Source of the DNA: Amoebophrya sp. A120
Taxonomy: Eukaryota; Sar; Dinophyceae; Syndiniales; Amoebophryaceae
Reading direction: 5' to 3'
Assembly (NCBI GenBank): GCA_905178155.1
Contig: CAJINV010000004.1
Span: 938,629 to 1,002,628 of the forward strand
Length of the DNA stretch: 64,000 nucleotides
Of this stretch, positions 12,201 to 22,969 are shown one piece after another; within the stretch, counting starts at the first letter, position 1; each line of letters begins with the position of its first letter. A model generated the notes under the pieces. The model was not told the origin of the DNA. It worked only from the letters and a program-made list of their open reading frames with translations, and ran no database searches. A program made the position numbers and the translations under genes.

Positions 12201-12857
12201 TACCTTCTTCCTGGCGAAGTGTGCGAGTTCCGCTTTCAGATCTTTCCGTGCTGCTTTGCGGCACTGTTTCTGGTCTATACCAAGTGTCGAAGCGCTCTTT
12301 TTAATCTTACCAGGATTGTAGCTTTTCTTATTCTTCCTCTTCGTCTTCGCAATATCATCTTGCTCCGCCCTTCTGGTTTTAAAATCGTCGGCCGTCTTCT
12401 CTGTCATCAGCAGTTTTGCTAGCTGCGTTTCCAGGCTGCTCACGGTCGGAGGCGGACGGCGCTTTGGCGTGTTGGTGTGCGGTGGCTCGCCGCCAGCAGG
12501 GCCTGCGACGGCGACGGCGGCTGTGGGATCGTTTTGTTTTTGTTCCGCATTTTTCGAATCGGAATTGTCGCTGCTGACTTGTACCACTCTGGGGGCGCCA
12601 GGAGGTGCGTGACGTTTGATGTGATGGTCTGCTGAAGCCTTAGGTTGATGCTTCCTTGCGGCAGCTGCCCCCGCTGCGGAGGGCCTTGTTTTTCGTGGCT
12701 GAGCGTGACCGCCGCCCACGGAAGACACAACGCTTCTCGAAAAAAGCAACGCAATGGTAACCAGCACGAAAGCGAAACTTCGGGCTGCAAGGCGGATCGT
12801 GCAAGTCGCAGGACCAGCTCCTGAAGAACACCAAGGGAAGCAAGAGTAGTTCTCCAT
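9212..12857 (-). CDS. Probable Core-2/I-branching (GT14-type) glycosyltransferase, type II membrane protein
   Basis: Proposed 1,009-residue enzyme transferring a sugar (GlcNAc or xylose in this family) to glycans or proteins in the Golgi. Exons by phase: 11540-12857, 10354-11422, 9669-10117, 9441-9502, 9212-9343; the total of 3,030 nt is divisible by three. Exon 1 supplies a signal anchor (about residues 24-45, FAFVLVTIALLF), a disordered stem and a Cys-rich segment. Exon 2 supplies the catalytic region: LLVHLDAKM, then QFRITKGGQSLLKTKLYGM, FDFWIHISETHAVLR and WGVWSSSFVREV, in the order of the family's acceptor and donor elements (HxD; WGG; D-F-x-N/H-L/I-S; W-L-S-R). Joining exon 1 to exon 2 by a 117-bp GT-AG intron (11423-11539) is inference: exon 2 has no nearby ATG, and exon 1 alone runs to a TGA just past the donor. 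If wrong, these are two genes, 11535-12857 and 9212 to about 11438. Introner elements occur at 9508-9668 and 10123-10353. Confidence 0.6.
9344..9440. repeat. Short intron with degenerate introner-like ends (GT14 gene)
   Basis: A 97-bp intron. Its ends keep TATCCAATGCAAAA and a rough inverted partner, but no matching 5-bp flanks are seen. GT-AG borders (GTATCC...CGCAAG) join VVM to WSAATTSS in frame. It may be an old introner element that has drifted to canonical splicing. Confidence 0.55.
9508..9668. mobile_element. Introner element, family A (GT14 gene)
   Basis: A 161-bp element with the TGCAAAAGT core at both ends; the outer ends have decayed (GATCCTCTGC and TACGCATTGC). Flanks gccgg and gccgc match at 4 of 5 bases. 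Excision joins YWVQALR to HSPNHCDKM in frame. Confidence 0.82.
10123..10353. mobile_element. Introner element, diverged (GT14 gene)
   Basis: A 231-bp element with ends TATGCAATAC and TATGCGATGC. The flanks tttgc and tccgt no longer match well (2 of 5). Removing the element plus five bases still joins SSTTSGTD to KFVLFPTFEE in frame, so it is probably an old insertion. Confidence 0.7.
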
Positions 12858-13022
12858 TTTGTCGATTTATTCACTAGAACTTGTGCTTGAACTTGAGCTC
12901 TCCCTCTCTCAAAAACAGAAAACTTCAGCACATAATTGGCAATAATATGAAGATCGCGCCCGGAGGGCGATATTGGTAACCAAATGCGTGCGCGAAAATC
13001 TAACCAGCGCGAAAGCCAAACC

Positions 13023-13073
13023 AGCCGCGCGGCGAAAGCGCGGCCCTGCGGGCCGCGCTTTCGCCGCGCGGCT
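13023..13073. repeat. Perfect 24-bp hairpin with 3-base loop
   Basis: Arms 13023-13046 and 13050-13073 are exact reverse complements with loop tgc. They are almost pure G and C, centred on CGCGCGGCGAAAGCGCGGCC. Confidence 0.9.
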
Positions 13074-13329
13074 GCCACCACCATTTATTTTAATTAGAAT
13101 CCCACTTCTTCTTGAAGAGTACCGCGGAGGCCCACTGTTGCCCGCACTCTGGAGCAGCTTCGGACGCACCTTATCAACACGTAGACTAGGGTCCACATGT
13201 GTCGCTTCCAGAACATGGCCGCGGCCGGGTGGGATGTCAGTCGACGCTGCTAGTTTTAGTGCGCATAGGTTGAAAGTAAGCATCGCCATCTATCGCGGGT
13301 CATCGGGGGCTTCCGGATTCACATTCAAA

Positions 13330-13445
13330 GCTTATCGCAGGAGCCTGCGGGCCGCCGCGGGCTCCACCACTTCCCCGCGGCCCTAATTAAAGGGCCGCGG
13401 ACAACTACTGTCGCCCGCGGCGGCCCGCAGGCTCCTGCGATAAGC
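13330..13445. repeat. Nested inverted repeat (32-bp arms)
   Basis: Arms 13330-13361 and 13414-13445 are perfect complements beginning GCTTATCGCAGGAGCCTGCG. Inside, 13375-13384 and 13391-13400 form a second palindrome (ccgcggccct / agggccgcgg). The pair could form a cruciform. Confidence 0.9.
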
Positions 13446-13474
13446 ATTGAAGGCGAAATCCGGTCTGCTATTTC

Positions 13475-13845
13475 GCAGCGGGGCATCCTTTCTAGCCCCC
13501 TGCATGACAAACTGGCCACCTGGCCAGGGAGGTATGTGGCAGAAGGGGGCAAGCCCCCCCCCGGACCCCCCCCATCCACCTTCGCAGCGGGGCATCCTTT
13601 CTAGCCCCCTGCATGACAAACTGGCCACCTGGCCAAGAAGGTATGTGGCCGGGGGGGGCCCCCATCCACCTTCGCAGCGGGGCATCCTTTCTAGCCCCCT
13701 GCATGACAAACTGGCCTCCTCGCCAAGAAGGTATGTGCCCGAAAGGGGCAAGCCCCCCCCGGACCCCCCCCTCCTCCTTCGCAGCGGGGCATCCTTTCTA
13801 GCCTCCTGCATGACAAACTGGCCTCCTGGCCAAGAAGGTATGTGG
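13475..13845. repeat. Tandem array, four copies of a 90-109-bp unit
   Basis: Units begin at about 13475, 13584, 13674 and 13781, each starting gcagcggggcatcctttcta and followed by cctgcatgacaaactggcc. The copies contain the GCATGACAAA string also found in the introner elements. Runs of C separate them. Confidence 0.88.
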
Positions 13846-14106
13846 AAAACCGCAAACCAAAGAACCCGGGCCGGGCCACCAAAGTCGGCCATTTCAGACC
13901 CGGGGAAGATGCCGAATTTCTGCTCACAACCCAGGGCAAATGGGAATTTTGTGACATACCCCCGCCCGCTTCTAGTGCGGTTTTTTTTTCCCAATCGCGA
14001 TGGTACGGCGCAAGCGCGCGCCCGCCGGACCGCCCTTGGTGGCCAGTTTCTAAGCCTGCCGAGGGTTCTCGATTTCTTTTAGTTTTCGCGTTTTTTTCTG
14101 GTTTCT

Positions 14107-14440
14107 AAGTGGCCCCAGCGACCTGCACATATTTACCGCCCGCATCTGACTGGCAGTTTTGAAGCCTGCGGAGGGATTGCGCTTTTGCGCAATTTTTCAT
14201 CTTTTTTCATTTTCTAAGTGGCCCGGGCGACCTGGACATTTTTACCGCCCGCATCTGCCTGGCAGTTTTGAAGCCTGCGGAAGGATTGCGCTTTTGCGCA
14301 ATTTCTCATCTTTTTTCATTTTCCAAGTGGCCCCAGCGACCTGCACATTTTTACCGCCCGCATCTGACTGGCAGCTTTGAAGCCTGCGGAAGGATTGCGC
14401 TTTTGCGCAATTTCTCATCTTTTTTCATTTTCCAAGTGGC
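14107..14440. repeat. Tandem array, about three copies of a 109-bp unit
   Basis: Copies start at about 14107, 14216, 14324 and 14433 (the last partial), each with aagtggccc, then tttaccgcccgcatctg, gaagcctgcgg and the small palindrome ttgcgcttttgcgcaa. Period is about 109 bp and identity is high by eye. Confidence 0.88.
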
Positions 14441-14851
14441 CCGGGTGATCTGCGCAAAATCCGACGATTGCTTCCCCCCACGTTATAAAGCAATTTTTCG
14501 CCATTTTTTTCCAACTTTTTCCAGTTACGAAGCGGCCCAAGGCTTCCGAACAGGTCGCGGGCCTGCTGCTCCAACGCAGCTGGCCAGCGGGCGGAGCAAA
14601 AAATAGTCCGCCTCTTTTTCAGATACTAAGTGGGCCAGACCGCAAAAATGCTCTTTTTTCACCTTCTCCCGCTTGGTTTCTGCCGTTTTTGCGTCATTTT
14701 TGACCTCCTGGCCATTTTCCCATCTGGTCCGCTTTTTTTCCCTTCTCCCGCTTCATTTCTGGCCATTTCCCTGACCTTCACGCCTCCCGGCGGTTGCCCT
14801 ATATGGTAACGGCAACTGCCTTCGCGCTGCGTTTGCTAAGCAATATCGCAA

Positions 14852-14904
14852 GCGCGCAGAGCGCGCGCGCCGGCTTCGTGGGCCGGCGCGCGCTCTGCGC
14901 GCGC
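14852..14904. repeat. Imperfect GC hairpin near the right end of the repeat block
   Basis: gcgcgcagagcgcgcgcgcc pairs with the stretch 14881-14904 around a ttcgtg loop; the arms differ by a 2-base shift in the alternating GC run. It lies next to the right 21-bp terminal repeat, as the 13023 hairpin lies near the left one. Confidence 0.8.
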
Positions 14905-15929
14905 GCGCGCACGCATTTGGTTACCAGATCACGAAAAATACGTCACAGGTTGTTACTAAAGTAGACCTTCCAACATGATCACTGCGACGAGACACAGCGA
15001 TTATAACCCCAGCAACTACAAGCAACGCCCTGGACTACGGCACGACAGCTCTCCTTTAGTATAGTTGTTGCCCAAAAGATGAACGAGGCAGACTGAGAGG
15101 TTTTTTCAAAACAGGAAAGGCTCTGCGTGCCTGCCCAAAGCAGACAGCTGAAAAAAAACATAACGGATGAACCGTGCGATGGCGACCACTCTCGTCGAGC
15201 CGAGGCCGTGGAGAATTGATAGGGATCATGCTGGTCCGCACAATTTTAAATGAATGGAATTCAATTTCAAAACGTGTTTGCTCTGCGGCAGTAAGTTTTT
15301 TAAGGTGGCTCTTACCGAGCTACCGAAGAAAAAGATAGCGATGACATTGGGGGCTAGAAGGTGTCGACGTGATCTAAGTAAAAATGTCATGGACAGTCCA
15401 TCATGCGTCAGAGTCGAGGTCGAGGATTTGTGGAAACTTGGAAAGCGTGGAAAATGTAAGTGAAGCTGAAACAAGCATGGTATACAATATACATGTCATC
15501 GATCTATCTTCATCTCAATTAGAATTTTTAGGGAAGTATAAGCCTGTCATGCAGGTCTGGATTTTGTCGGCGTAGGCGTTTTTGAGGTGCAGGTTGTCCA
15601 ATATTTGAATTTGTTCGCAGGTGAAACGTACAAAGAAAGATGCCCAAAGAAAAAGTAGTGAGACGTAGTGTGACTGCAACCAAACCTAGTACGATTTATT
15701 CTACTGCTAGTTCTAGAAGAAAAAATGATGGGAAAAGATAAAAGTTATACATACGGGCTTTGCGATCGTCTTCGTCATGGTCGTGGTGCATCTGCATGCA
15801 ATAGCAATGGCAGTTCGATGAAAAAATATGAAAAAATAATCATGTACTTCCGTGTATTTTCTACAGCAATTGCAATCAACTCATTCGTGCCTTGATAAAG
15901 CTCATAATCACAACTACTCGGCGCTACTC

Positions 15930-18666
15930 TTACTTTTTCGAACATGCCGTGGCCCCGGTGCCAGCAGTGGCTGCGGCGGCCGCCCGCCTTTTCATGTTGA
16001 ACTGCGAACCTGGACAGAGGATCGATTGGCGAGAATGCATGTTCAGGGCTTCCTGGCTGACAAACCACCAAATGCAGTGTGGACAAGGGAATGGGTATAA
16101 GGGATGTCCGCTGTAGTCCACGGCTGCGGGCATCACTTTCTCCTGTGGTTTTTTGCCTTTCGCCATGGACTTCGACTCCAGGGCAGGCTCCGCACGCACG
16201 ATAGGAGCGGGCGTGTGCTGGTTCGCGCTAGGCAGAGGCCCCGGCTGCCGACTTGGGTTCCTCGCTGCTGGAAGCGCGGTTTCATTGTTTTTGCTGGCGT
16301 TTTCGCGATAAGCATCATCAAGGGCCCTGAGATTCTCCTCATTCAGGTAGCAGCTCTTCGTACTCATTTCCGGGCAATAATTTTCATCGCCACGCGGCAC
16401 TCCAACGTCTAGGCGTGCACCATTGTTCAGCTTGCGCGCTTTGTTCGCTTCGCGTGCTCCTTGCAAGCTCTCCGGACAACGTAGCAACTCCATTTCAGAT
16501 TCTGAGGACGGATCGGCCGGGTGATCGGATGAAACTGTACGACGCGCCTGCCGCAACTCGTTGAGCGCTTTTTTCTTCTTGGGGCTGTTCTTTTTATGTA
16601 CCCGCAACACGCCCAGCAGGATCTTCCACTCTTGCATTTGTTCCGCGTGTAGCTTTTTCAGAACCTTGTTCACCTTCGGCGTCAGTTTCCTCCTGACCGG
16701 GAGGTTCTCCTCGCTGTCGGCACTACTAGTGTCTTCAAGGTCCGCGCACATACTTTCGTCGAGCTCCAGCCTGGTCCGCCTTTCGACACATCGGGTCGCT
16801 TTCCAGTCGTCCTGCAGGATTTTCCTCAGTTCACCCACTGTGAAATCCGCGGCCTCGAGTTTCTGCGGCTGCGACAGTCGCACACGCCCCCCTCCCAGGC
16901 AGGGTTTTTGGCAGTACCTTGCTGCCACAGCCACCATCCGCTCGATCGCCCTGTAATTCGCGTGCTCCTGCTTCGTGAGTTTCAAATTGAATTTGAGTCG
17001 AACGACCTCCTCAACGTCCACTCCGGTGTCGTCGTCCTCATCTTGAAACTCCAGCGAATCGTCGGGCGAGTACTTGAAGTGGACCCACGCGCCCGCACTG
17101 AGGAGTTCGAACACAATGTCGACGTGCCCCGCGTCGGCAGCAGCGATCAACGGCGAAAGGTCCTTGTAGGTGCCCTCTTTGACAAAACAGGAATGGTCGG
17201 TCCGCACCATCCCAGGTCGGTACCGGAAGGCGTTCGCGGCGTCGGGATCGCTGTCGAGCAACGCCCGGATCTTTTGGAGGTTGCCATCCCTGGCAGCAAT
17301 CACTATCGGTGGCTGCGGCCAGCCATAAAGAGGATCGGACATGCTTTTTATTCTGTTCGGTAACTAACTTCTTTATGAATATATTTTGTTGTTTGCGGAG
17401 GGGGCGCGAAGAACTTTCTGTATCAAAAAAGAGTGTTGCTGTTGCTTTTCAATTAAAACTTGAAGATGAGGAGCCTACAACTTAAATCAAATCTAGGAAC
17501 CCTAAACTACCCTAAACCCTGAAACCCTTCTGCGAGGTCACAACTTAAATGATATTGCTTACTTTACCTTCACGGGGGGTCTTCAATTTGTTTTCGGGGA
17601 ACTGTAGTGCGCACATTGAATTCAAAATCACGAAAAACTCAAATATGAAAAGCTTTGAACTTACTACCTACGGACACGCACGAGGATAGCAGAATGCAAC
17701 AATGCCTCAGACCGATAAGCTCAAGTAGCATTCTACTACTGATACGTCTATGTCATTTCTCTCCAACCGAGTGAAAGCGTTTCTTCATCTTTTTCTTTGT
17801 TTTTCTCAACGACAACGTACGTTTTTTACGTCTTGAACGAGCACAATGAACAGCGGAGTAACACTGCAAAGTAGCGGAATAGAAAACCACGCTCACTTAG
17901 TTGTAGGCACTTTCTGAGGATGAAAATTTTGGGCCAAGGAACCTCGTGTCTTGCTCCAACAACTCCATGCCTGCGTGTTCTAGATTGGGCTTTTACAACA
18001 TGCCACTTCCGTAAAAATGTAAGTGGAACGCAACAAGTAAATCTTCAAGCTCAAGGAACTTGACTAACAACACGCGTGCCTCGCTCGACTTCGAGATCAA
18101 GCCGCCGAAGTGGAACTCGGTGTTGTGCTTACTTGTCCAGACACTGCAGAACGAGAAGACGATGCAGCAGACTGCTTTCCTTGTTTACAACCAGGCAGGT
18201 TTTTGGAAGCTCCTGCGCCGGCCCCGGTTGCGGATTTGCTTGTGCCAGCAGCACCTGCCGAGGACGAGGAAGAAGCCGAAGACGTAGGGGTGTTGTAGGG
18301 GAGGTCCTTCTTCATTCCTCCTTTCAAGCTGTCCCCCTTGATGGTTTTTTTGTCATTGTTCTTCGCAACTGTCTTTTTCATCTGGTTTCGACCTTGCACT
18401 TGCTTATTTCCCGGCCGGAGGGGGCCCAACGCAGGCTTTTTCTTGGACTTTTTCAGCTGCGCGTCTTTCCATTCTTGCCTTTTCCGCTTTGCTTTTTCTT
18501 CGCCGAGAATCTGAAAGGCTACTTGCTTCTTGCTCGAGAAGTCGGCGCCGCAGAGCAGCTCCCCCTCGTTCAGATCGGAGTCGCCAGACTCGTCGGAGTC
18601 CCAGTCAAAGAAATCGGAGTCGCAGTCCGATGAGTTCTCCGGGTTGATGTAGCTGAAGTAACCCAT
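15930..18666 (-). CDS. Ankyrin-repeat and zinc-finger protein with acidic N-terminal module (paralogue 1)
   Basis: Proposed 655-residue protein of unknown role, probably protein-protein contact in nucleus or cytoplasm (inference). Exon 1 is 18133-18666: ATG then MGYFSYINPENSSDCD, a very acidic Asp/Ser module, KKQVAFQILGEEKAKRKRQE, and a Ser/Ala linker. Exon 2 is 15930-17363: ankyrin-like helices (IVIAARDGNLQKIRALLDSD; LSPLIAAADAGHVDIVFELL), a basic middle, and a C-terminal CPHC...H finger (FPCPHCIWWFVSQEALNMHS). The 769-bp intron 17364-18132 has a GTAAGC donor and TTAG acceptor and keeps the phase. This join is inferred from the colinear paralogue at 24037-26193, which carries both halves in one frame. 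The alternative is two genes, 18097-18666 and 15930-17342, the latter starting MSDPLYGW. Confidence 0.62.
17503..17531. repeat. Short telomere-like repeat
   Basis: accctaaactaccctaaacc followed by ctgaaaccctt: about four degenerate copies of CCCTAAA, the plant-type telomere unit also used by many alveolates. It lies inside the proposed 769-bp intron of the ankyrin gene, so it is interstitial and not a chromosome end. Confidence 0.6.
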
Positions 18667-19656
18667 CGTGTTTTATTCTTGTTGAAAAACACCAGCTTCA
18701 GCCTGCGAGAGATTCTACGTCTGCCACTGCCTCCCTCCGACGACAAGAAGGGTAAGACTAATAACTTTAATTTCTTCTGAGGTACGTATTGAAATTCCGG
18801 GAGACCAAGCCATTGTTCGACTTTAAAATACCTTTCTGGTAACACGTACTGCTTAATAGTTGTCGCACAAGGAACAAAGGGATCTTCCTCGATAGCATTG
18901 ATGAAGATCAAGATTCTGAATTTCGCCCATGATCGTTGCAGCGCCGCAAGCAATAAACGCAAAACCATTAAAACAGGCACTTCCGCATTTTTTCAAGCGG
19001 CAAGAGCGCTTTGCGCGCGGGTGACACTTTGGTTACCAGATTAACTCCTGCATTAATGAGAGGACCATCAACAACAAGCAAGAACATCACACAAACCGCT
19101 GCCAGAAGAGGCAAACAAATGATCTCCAAAAGGATAAACAGCCAACTCCCCCAAGAAGGACGAGTTGCTGTTTTTTTGTATAAAATCATCGACCAAAATG
19201 ATAATGAAACACCACAAATAATTGTACAGGGTAAATCCGATCTCCTCGGGCCGCAACTTGACGGGCAGTTTGAGCCGCTCGTCTCGTAGCTAACATAGCA
19301 CGAAATGTTGAGGACGGCCCAAAAAGGAAGTGCATACCTGCTAAGTAGCACAACTCTACAGCGTGTAAAAATGCATGTAATATCTTTTTTATCTTATTTA
19401 TCCGCGTGGCAGGTAATGCTGTGTCCTGCAGGCTAATACAGCTCTACTTGGATTTGGTTTCACTTGGGAGTTAGTGTTGTTATCAATACGAATTGCAAGC
19501 GGGAACGAAAAGTCAATAGGCTAAGTTGAAGAAGACGACGAGAGCAAGTTTTCTTTCGCTTTCGCTAGAAAAAGAAAATCCATAGCTACTTACATTTAAT
19601 AGATAAATCGTATGTGCTAGTCCTCTACACCATTTCAGCAGGAGGAGCTCTTCGCC
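18667..19656. other. Intergenic region with a possible gene remnant
   Basis: Roughly 1 kb. A minus-strand stretch near 19200-19275 reads RLKLPVKLRPEEIG followed by hydrophobic residues, which looks more like coding sequence than noise, but no start, splice sites or partner exons were found. Overlapping frames at 18570-18980 and 18968-19351 were not accepted. A fragment of the 12974-14926 terminal repeat is present near 19013-19038. Confidence 0.35.
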
Positions 19657-22600
19657 CTAGTAGTGCTTGTCATGCCATTCCCACCAGTACACGCTGGTTC
19701 CGTTCTCTGTTTGGTTCCACCCCGGAACGTGGCCGCATATGAGCGGGTCCCTCCACGTGTGCGTGCCCCAACTGGTGCTGCACTGATCCCCAACGTACCC
19801 GTATTGTGAGGAAAAATCCCCCCTCCCCATCATGTTGAAGTGGAGTAGACTTGTGGTGCTGATTTGTGGCCACGAATCACGAATCAGCTTTGTATTGCAC
19901 AAAATGCGTAGCGGTATTTATTTCTGAGCCTGTTCGGGTATGCAGAAGGCTTGCTAGCAATTAGGCATGGCAAACAGGTTTGCAGCAGTCGAACGCGCAT
20001 GACAGACTGGCTGTGGAACGAATGCGCCACAGGGCTCCCATTACCTTATAACCAAGGGGTGGCCACAAATCAGCATCACAAATTTCCATTTTCACATGGT
20101 TAGGGGTGGTTTTTCACCTTGATAAGCTGTTGGCAAAACCTGGCCCGCGCGACGCATACTTAGGAGATGTAGAATTAATATCCCAGAACGTTTCGTACAC
20201 GAGTCGAATATTGGACCCACTGCTGCTCAGGACTTGCACGTAATCGTCTGGAACGCTTCCGGGCATTGGGGCAAAGCGAAAGGAAAGTTGGTACATAATT
20301 GGGAAGAACGGCAACAGAAAAACGCACACAATGCCTGCGACTTCCATCGCATAGCAGAGCTGCGGCACCACAAGGCTCACCCCTCCCTCGTACGGCAGGA
20401 AACCAAGACTGGAGCGGCCCCCAGGTCGTGACGCTGAGCCAGCTCGCACGGGACCACGTGCTTGTCGCTCGGATGGAGGAATCAAGTGAAGGTACGCGCA
20501 CAAGATCAGGAATGCAGTACAGAAGATCCACGACAATAGCACAAAAACCGCCCGAAAACGGAAAATGGTAGGTGCCCACTGCGGACGCCAGGACTGTTCC
20601 CACCCACAGAAAGCGTTGCCCGTGCCCTGATGGATCGCCCAGGACTGCAGTTGCTTTTCGTCGACCGCATCCTGTTCGCCCACTCCAAAAATCGCTGCCG
20701 CGAACGATACTCCTTCGGTTTGGGTAAGCTGGTAGGTCTCGAAAATTAGCAACACCGCAATCGACAAAGGGGCACACAGCGAATGTATCCCGATCTGCCA
20801 AAGCATGTTGCGCGCCCGGTAGTACTCCACCGCGTCCTGTGGTTCGAGATCCTCGCGCCTGTTTCCCTTCTGTTGAAAAGCGCGCAGCAATGCAGGTCGA
20901 AGACTCCCCTCCGTGTCAGCAGGAGCCGTGGGCACAGCGGCCGTGAGTAACAAACCGATGCTATCCTGAGTAAAAACGTACCCACGCCAGAGTTGTCATG
21001 CGACTTTGCCATGACAGGAACATTCGTGATGCGCAACCCCATGACAGGCATTTTCAATCGTGTTTGGGAACTTGTAATGCTGTAAACAGGATCAGCAGAT
21101 CGATTTGTGATGCGGCTTTCCTTGCTAACTTGCACTACCCTACGGACTGAAACTTGTCATGCGTGACTCACAAAACTCCTAGGTTTGTGTTGCAAAATCC
21201 CCATCCTGACTCTGGTGTGGGTACGTTTTCACTCAGGATAGATGCACGGAAAAACCAACCACACGACACGAAGGAGCATCTCCGCAGAGGACATCGAGGA
21301 CATGTTGAGCATCGAATACTCCGTAAACATTCCGCCTCCGCTGTCGCACCAAACTGGATATAAATTTCCAGTAATGGTGTATTGCGAGAGGAGAACGCAC
21401 ACGGTGTGGGTAACGAGGCAAGTAGTCCAGACCTTTCCCTCGGTGCTGTCTTGAAATTGACAGACACTCGACAGAGTTCCCTGAGCCGCGAAATCGTACG
21501 GCAAGAGGATGCACTTTTGCCGGAGAGGTCGCTCTTGGTCCTCGCCATGCTGTTCTACTTTGCGGAGGCGGAGCCCGTCTGCTGGAGGAGCGTCTTCGCC
21601 TCGCTGTTCGCTGTGGACCTGAACAAGCCGCTCCTCGCCAGTAATTTCGTCGCCGCGGCCGCCCATTCGACGTTCTAGGTCAACACCGCGATCCTGTTGA
21701 TCCTGCTCGTCAGTTTCTTGCGGGAGGTAGATCGCGGGCGGGAAAAACAGCAACTTCGTGGGCAGGCTCAGGCCTACCAGCACCACCACGTAGCCGATGA
21801 CGAGAAGGGCGGCCGAGAGTACGAAGTCCTTGCGTAGGATCGAAAAGAGGTACGCAATGTGGTATTGCTGGATGATCTCCGCGACTGCGCCGGCACTGGC
21901 AATGCGCGCCGCCGTCACGTTCTGGGAAACTTGCTGGGCATCCAGGCCGTTTCGCAGTTTCAAGATCGTCTCGCTCTGCTCCCGCGTCGTCTCTTCTTGG
22001 AGGTCGAGCTTATTCCCGAGTCGACGCACGAGGTCCTCCAACTCTTGCACTTTTCGCTGCCACACGACAGCACTTCTGCTCGTAGGCGGATCGCCGTGGT
22101 CTCCTGGGTATCCTGTGCAAAAGTATCGCACTCGTATAAATGCATTACAAATTTCCTCAGCATGAGAAACAAAATTTGGAATGCGGATTTGCCTTAAGAA
22201 GAAGATTTGTAATGCAAGAAGTGCATTTATACGAATACGATACTTTTGCACAGGATACTGGGTAGGTGCTGGGCGGCGCGCCTGGTGCCGCATGATGAAC
22301 AAGCGTCTGCTGCTCTCGCTGGCGCTGGTGAAGATGTTGCCCGTTCATAGTACCGTCGCCAGCAGTTTCGCCAGCAGAAACGAATGTAGTCGCGCTACTA
22401 GTACCTCCTGACGGCGTCGGGGACGATGTTCTTGAGGGTTGCGGTTGCCCCTGCTCAGCCGTCACTGCAGATCTTCCTGCAGCTTCACCTCCTTCCAGAA
22501 ATGCAGATGCAGGATCTCGCCCATTTCGGGACGTCAGCAGAGCCTCGGAGATTTGCTTCTTCTTCGCGGAAAAAACGCGGGCCAAGCGAGTAGCCAGAAG

Positions 22601-22969
22601 TTTGCCCTGCTGTTTGTCCACCTCTTGTCGTCCTCTGGTTTTTCCAGTCAACACGCCATCTGCTGCTACTGTTCTTCTTGATGTGCACAGGTGAAGGAAC
22701 AAGCCGAGGCACCACAGCAAACCCCGTCTCTTCAACATGCCCCGGAAAAATTTCTGCACTTCCACTTGCTCGCTGCGTGCTCGCAAAGTCGTTGTACTGG
22801 GCATCAAGCTCATTCTTCTATGGTTCGAGAACGCGGAGGAATTGTGCAACGAAATAAAAAACACCGCGGCGCCTCCACGTATTTCCCTCTTCAACGAGGC
22901 TTCCTCGGACCGATCCCGCACTACCGTTGAAAACCCGCCTCGATCAAAGTTTGTCGCGGAAGAGGTCAT
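19657..22969 (-). CDS. Multi-pass membrane protein with coiled-coil segment, unrecognised
   Basis: Four exons (22258-22969, 21241-22103, 20125-20956, 19657-19796) sum to 2,547 nt, giving 848 residues. The N-terminal 120 residues include a hydrophobic segment (LLWCLGLFLHLC); a low-complexity part follows, then a coiled coil (VQELEDLVRRLGNKLDLQEE). Membrane spans follow at DFVLSAALLVIGYVVVLVGL, TCLVTHTVCVLLSQY, LLRVVWLVFPCI, IGIHSLCAPLSIAVLLIFET, FVLLSWIFCTAFLILCAYL and AGIVCVFLLPFFPIMYQL. The last exon ends WHDKHY and holds NQTENGTS glycosylation sequons, so the tail may be extracytoplasmic (inference). No transporter or receptor signature was recognised. Three introner elements of three different families interrupt it; the element at 22109-22257 leaves the upstream reading open in another frame. 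Confidence 0.72.
19802..20124. mobile_element. Introner element, family E (membrane-protein gene)
   Basis: A 323-bp element with ends TATTGTGAGGAAAAATCCCC and TATCAAGGTGAAAAACCACC. Internal GCATCACAAATTT and GTGGCCACAAATCAGCA motifs are present. The flanks acccg and agctg match at only 3 of 5 bases. Excision joins GFANS to YVGDQC in frame. Confidence 0.78.
20962..21240. mobile_element. Introner element, family H (membrane-protein gene)
   Basis: A 279-bp element with ends TATCCTGAGTAAAAACGTAC and TATCCTGAGTGAAAACGTAC, continuing through CCACACCAGAGT. It is flanked by gatgc on both sides. It contains several TTGTNATGC motifs. Excision joins LVFPCI to GLLLTAAVP in frame. Confidence 0.92.
22109..22257. 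mobile_element. Introner element, family A (membrane-protein gene)
   Basis: A 149-bp element with nearly perfect 20-base ends TATCCTGTGCAAAAGTATCG, flanked by ctggg at 22104-22108 and 22258-22262. Excision joins PPSTYP to GDHGDPP in frame. Internal ATTACAAATTT and TTTGTAATGC motifs are present. Confidence 0.95.

Larger units (their letters stand above)
12974..14926. mobile_element. 1.95-kb GC-rich element bounded by 21-bp inverted repeats
   Basis: Bases 12974-12994 (tggtaaccaaatgcgtgcgcg) recur perfectly as the reverse complement at 14906-14926. Between them lie two long hairpins, two tandem arrays and a nested cruciform, and no convincing gene. The layout suggests a foldback or non-autonomous DNA element. 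A related fragment (gcgcgcg followed by ttggttaccagat) occurs near 19013-19038. Matching target-site duplications outside the ends were not found, so the exact limits are uncertain. Confidence 0.55.
12858..15929. other. Long gene-free interval with a GC-rich repeat block
   Basis: About 3.1 kb between the glycosyltransferase and ankyrin genes. The centre (12974-14926) is the repeat block described in the next entries. The outer parts (12858-12973 and 14927-15929) are AT-richer and show only short antisense-type frames. No coding sequence is supported: frames that cross the tandem repeats are low-complexity translations of the repeats. Confidence 0.6.

Noticed and set aside
13447-14082. Plus-strand frame of 211 codons with repeated peptides
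   Set aside because: The peptide repeats are only translations of the tandem DNA repeats, and the minus strand gives equally repetitive frames.
12974-14926. CRISPR-like array
   Set aside because: Repeat units are about 90-109 bp without short unique spacers, and the genome is eukaryotic.
18968-19351. 127-codon minus-strand frame with hydrophobic stretches
   Set aside because: Overlaps other equally open frames and a repeat fragment, and has no supporting exon or domain.
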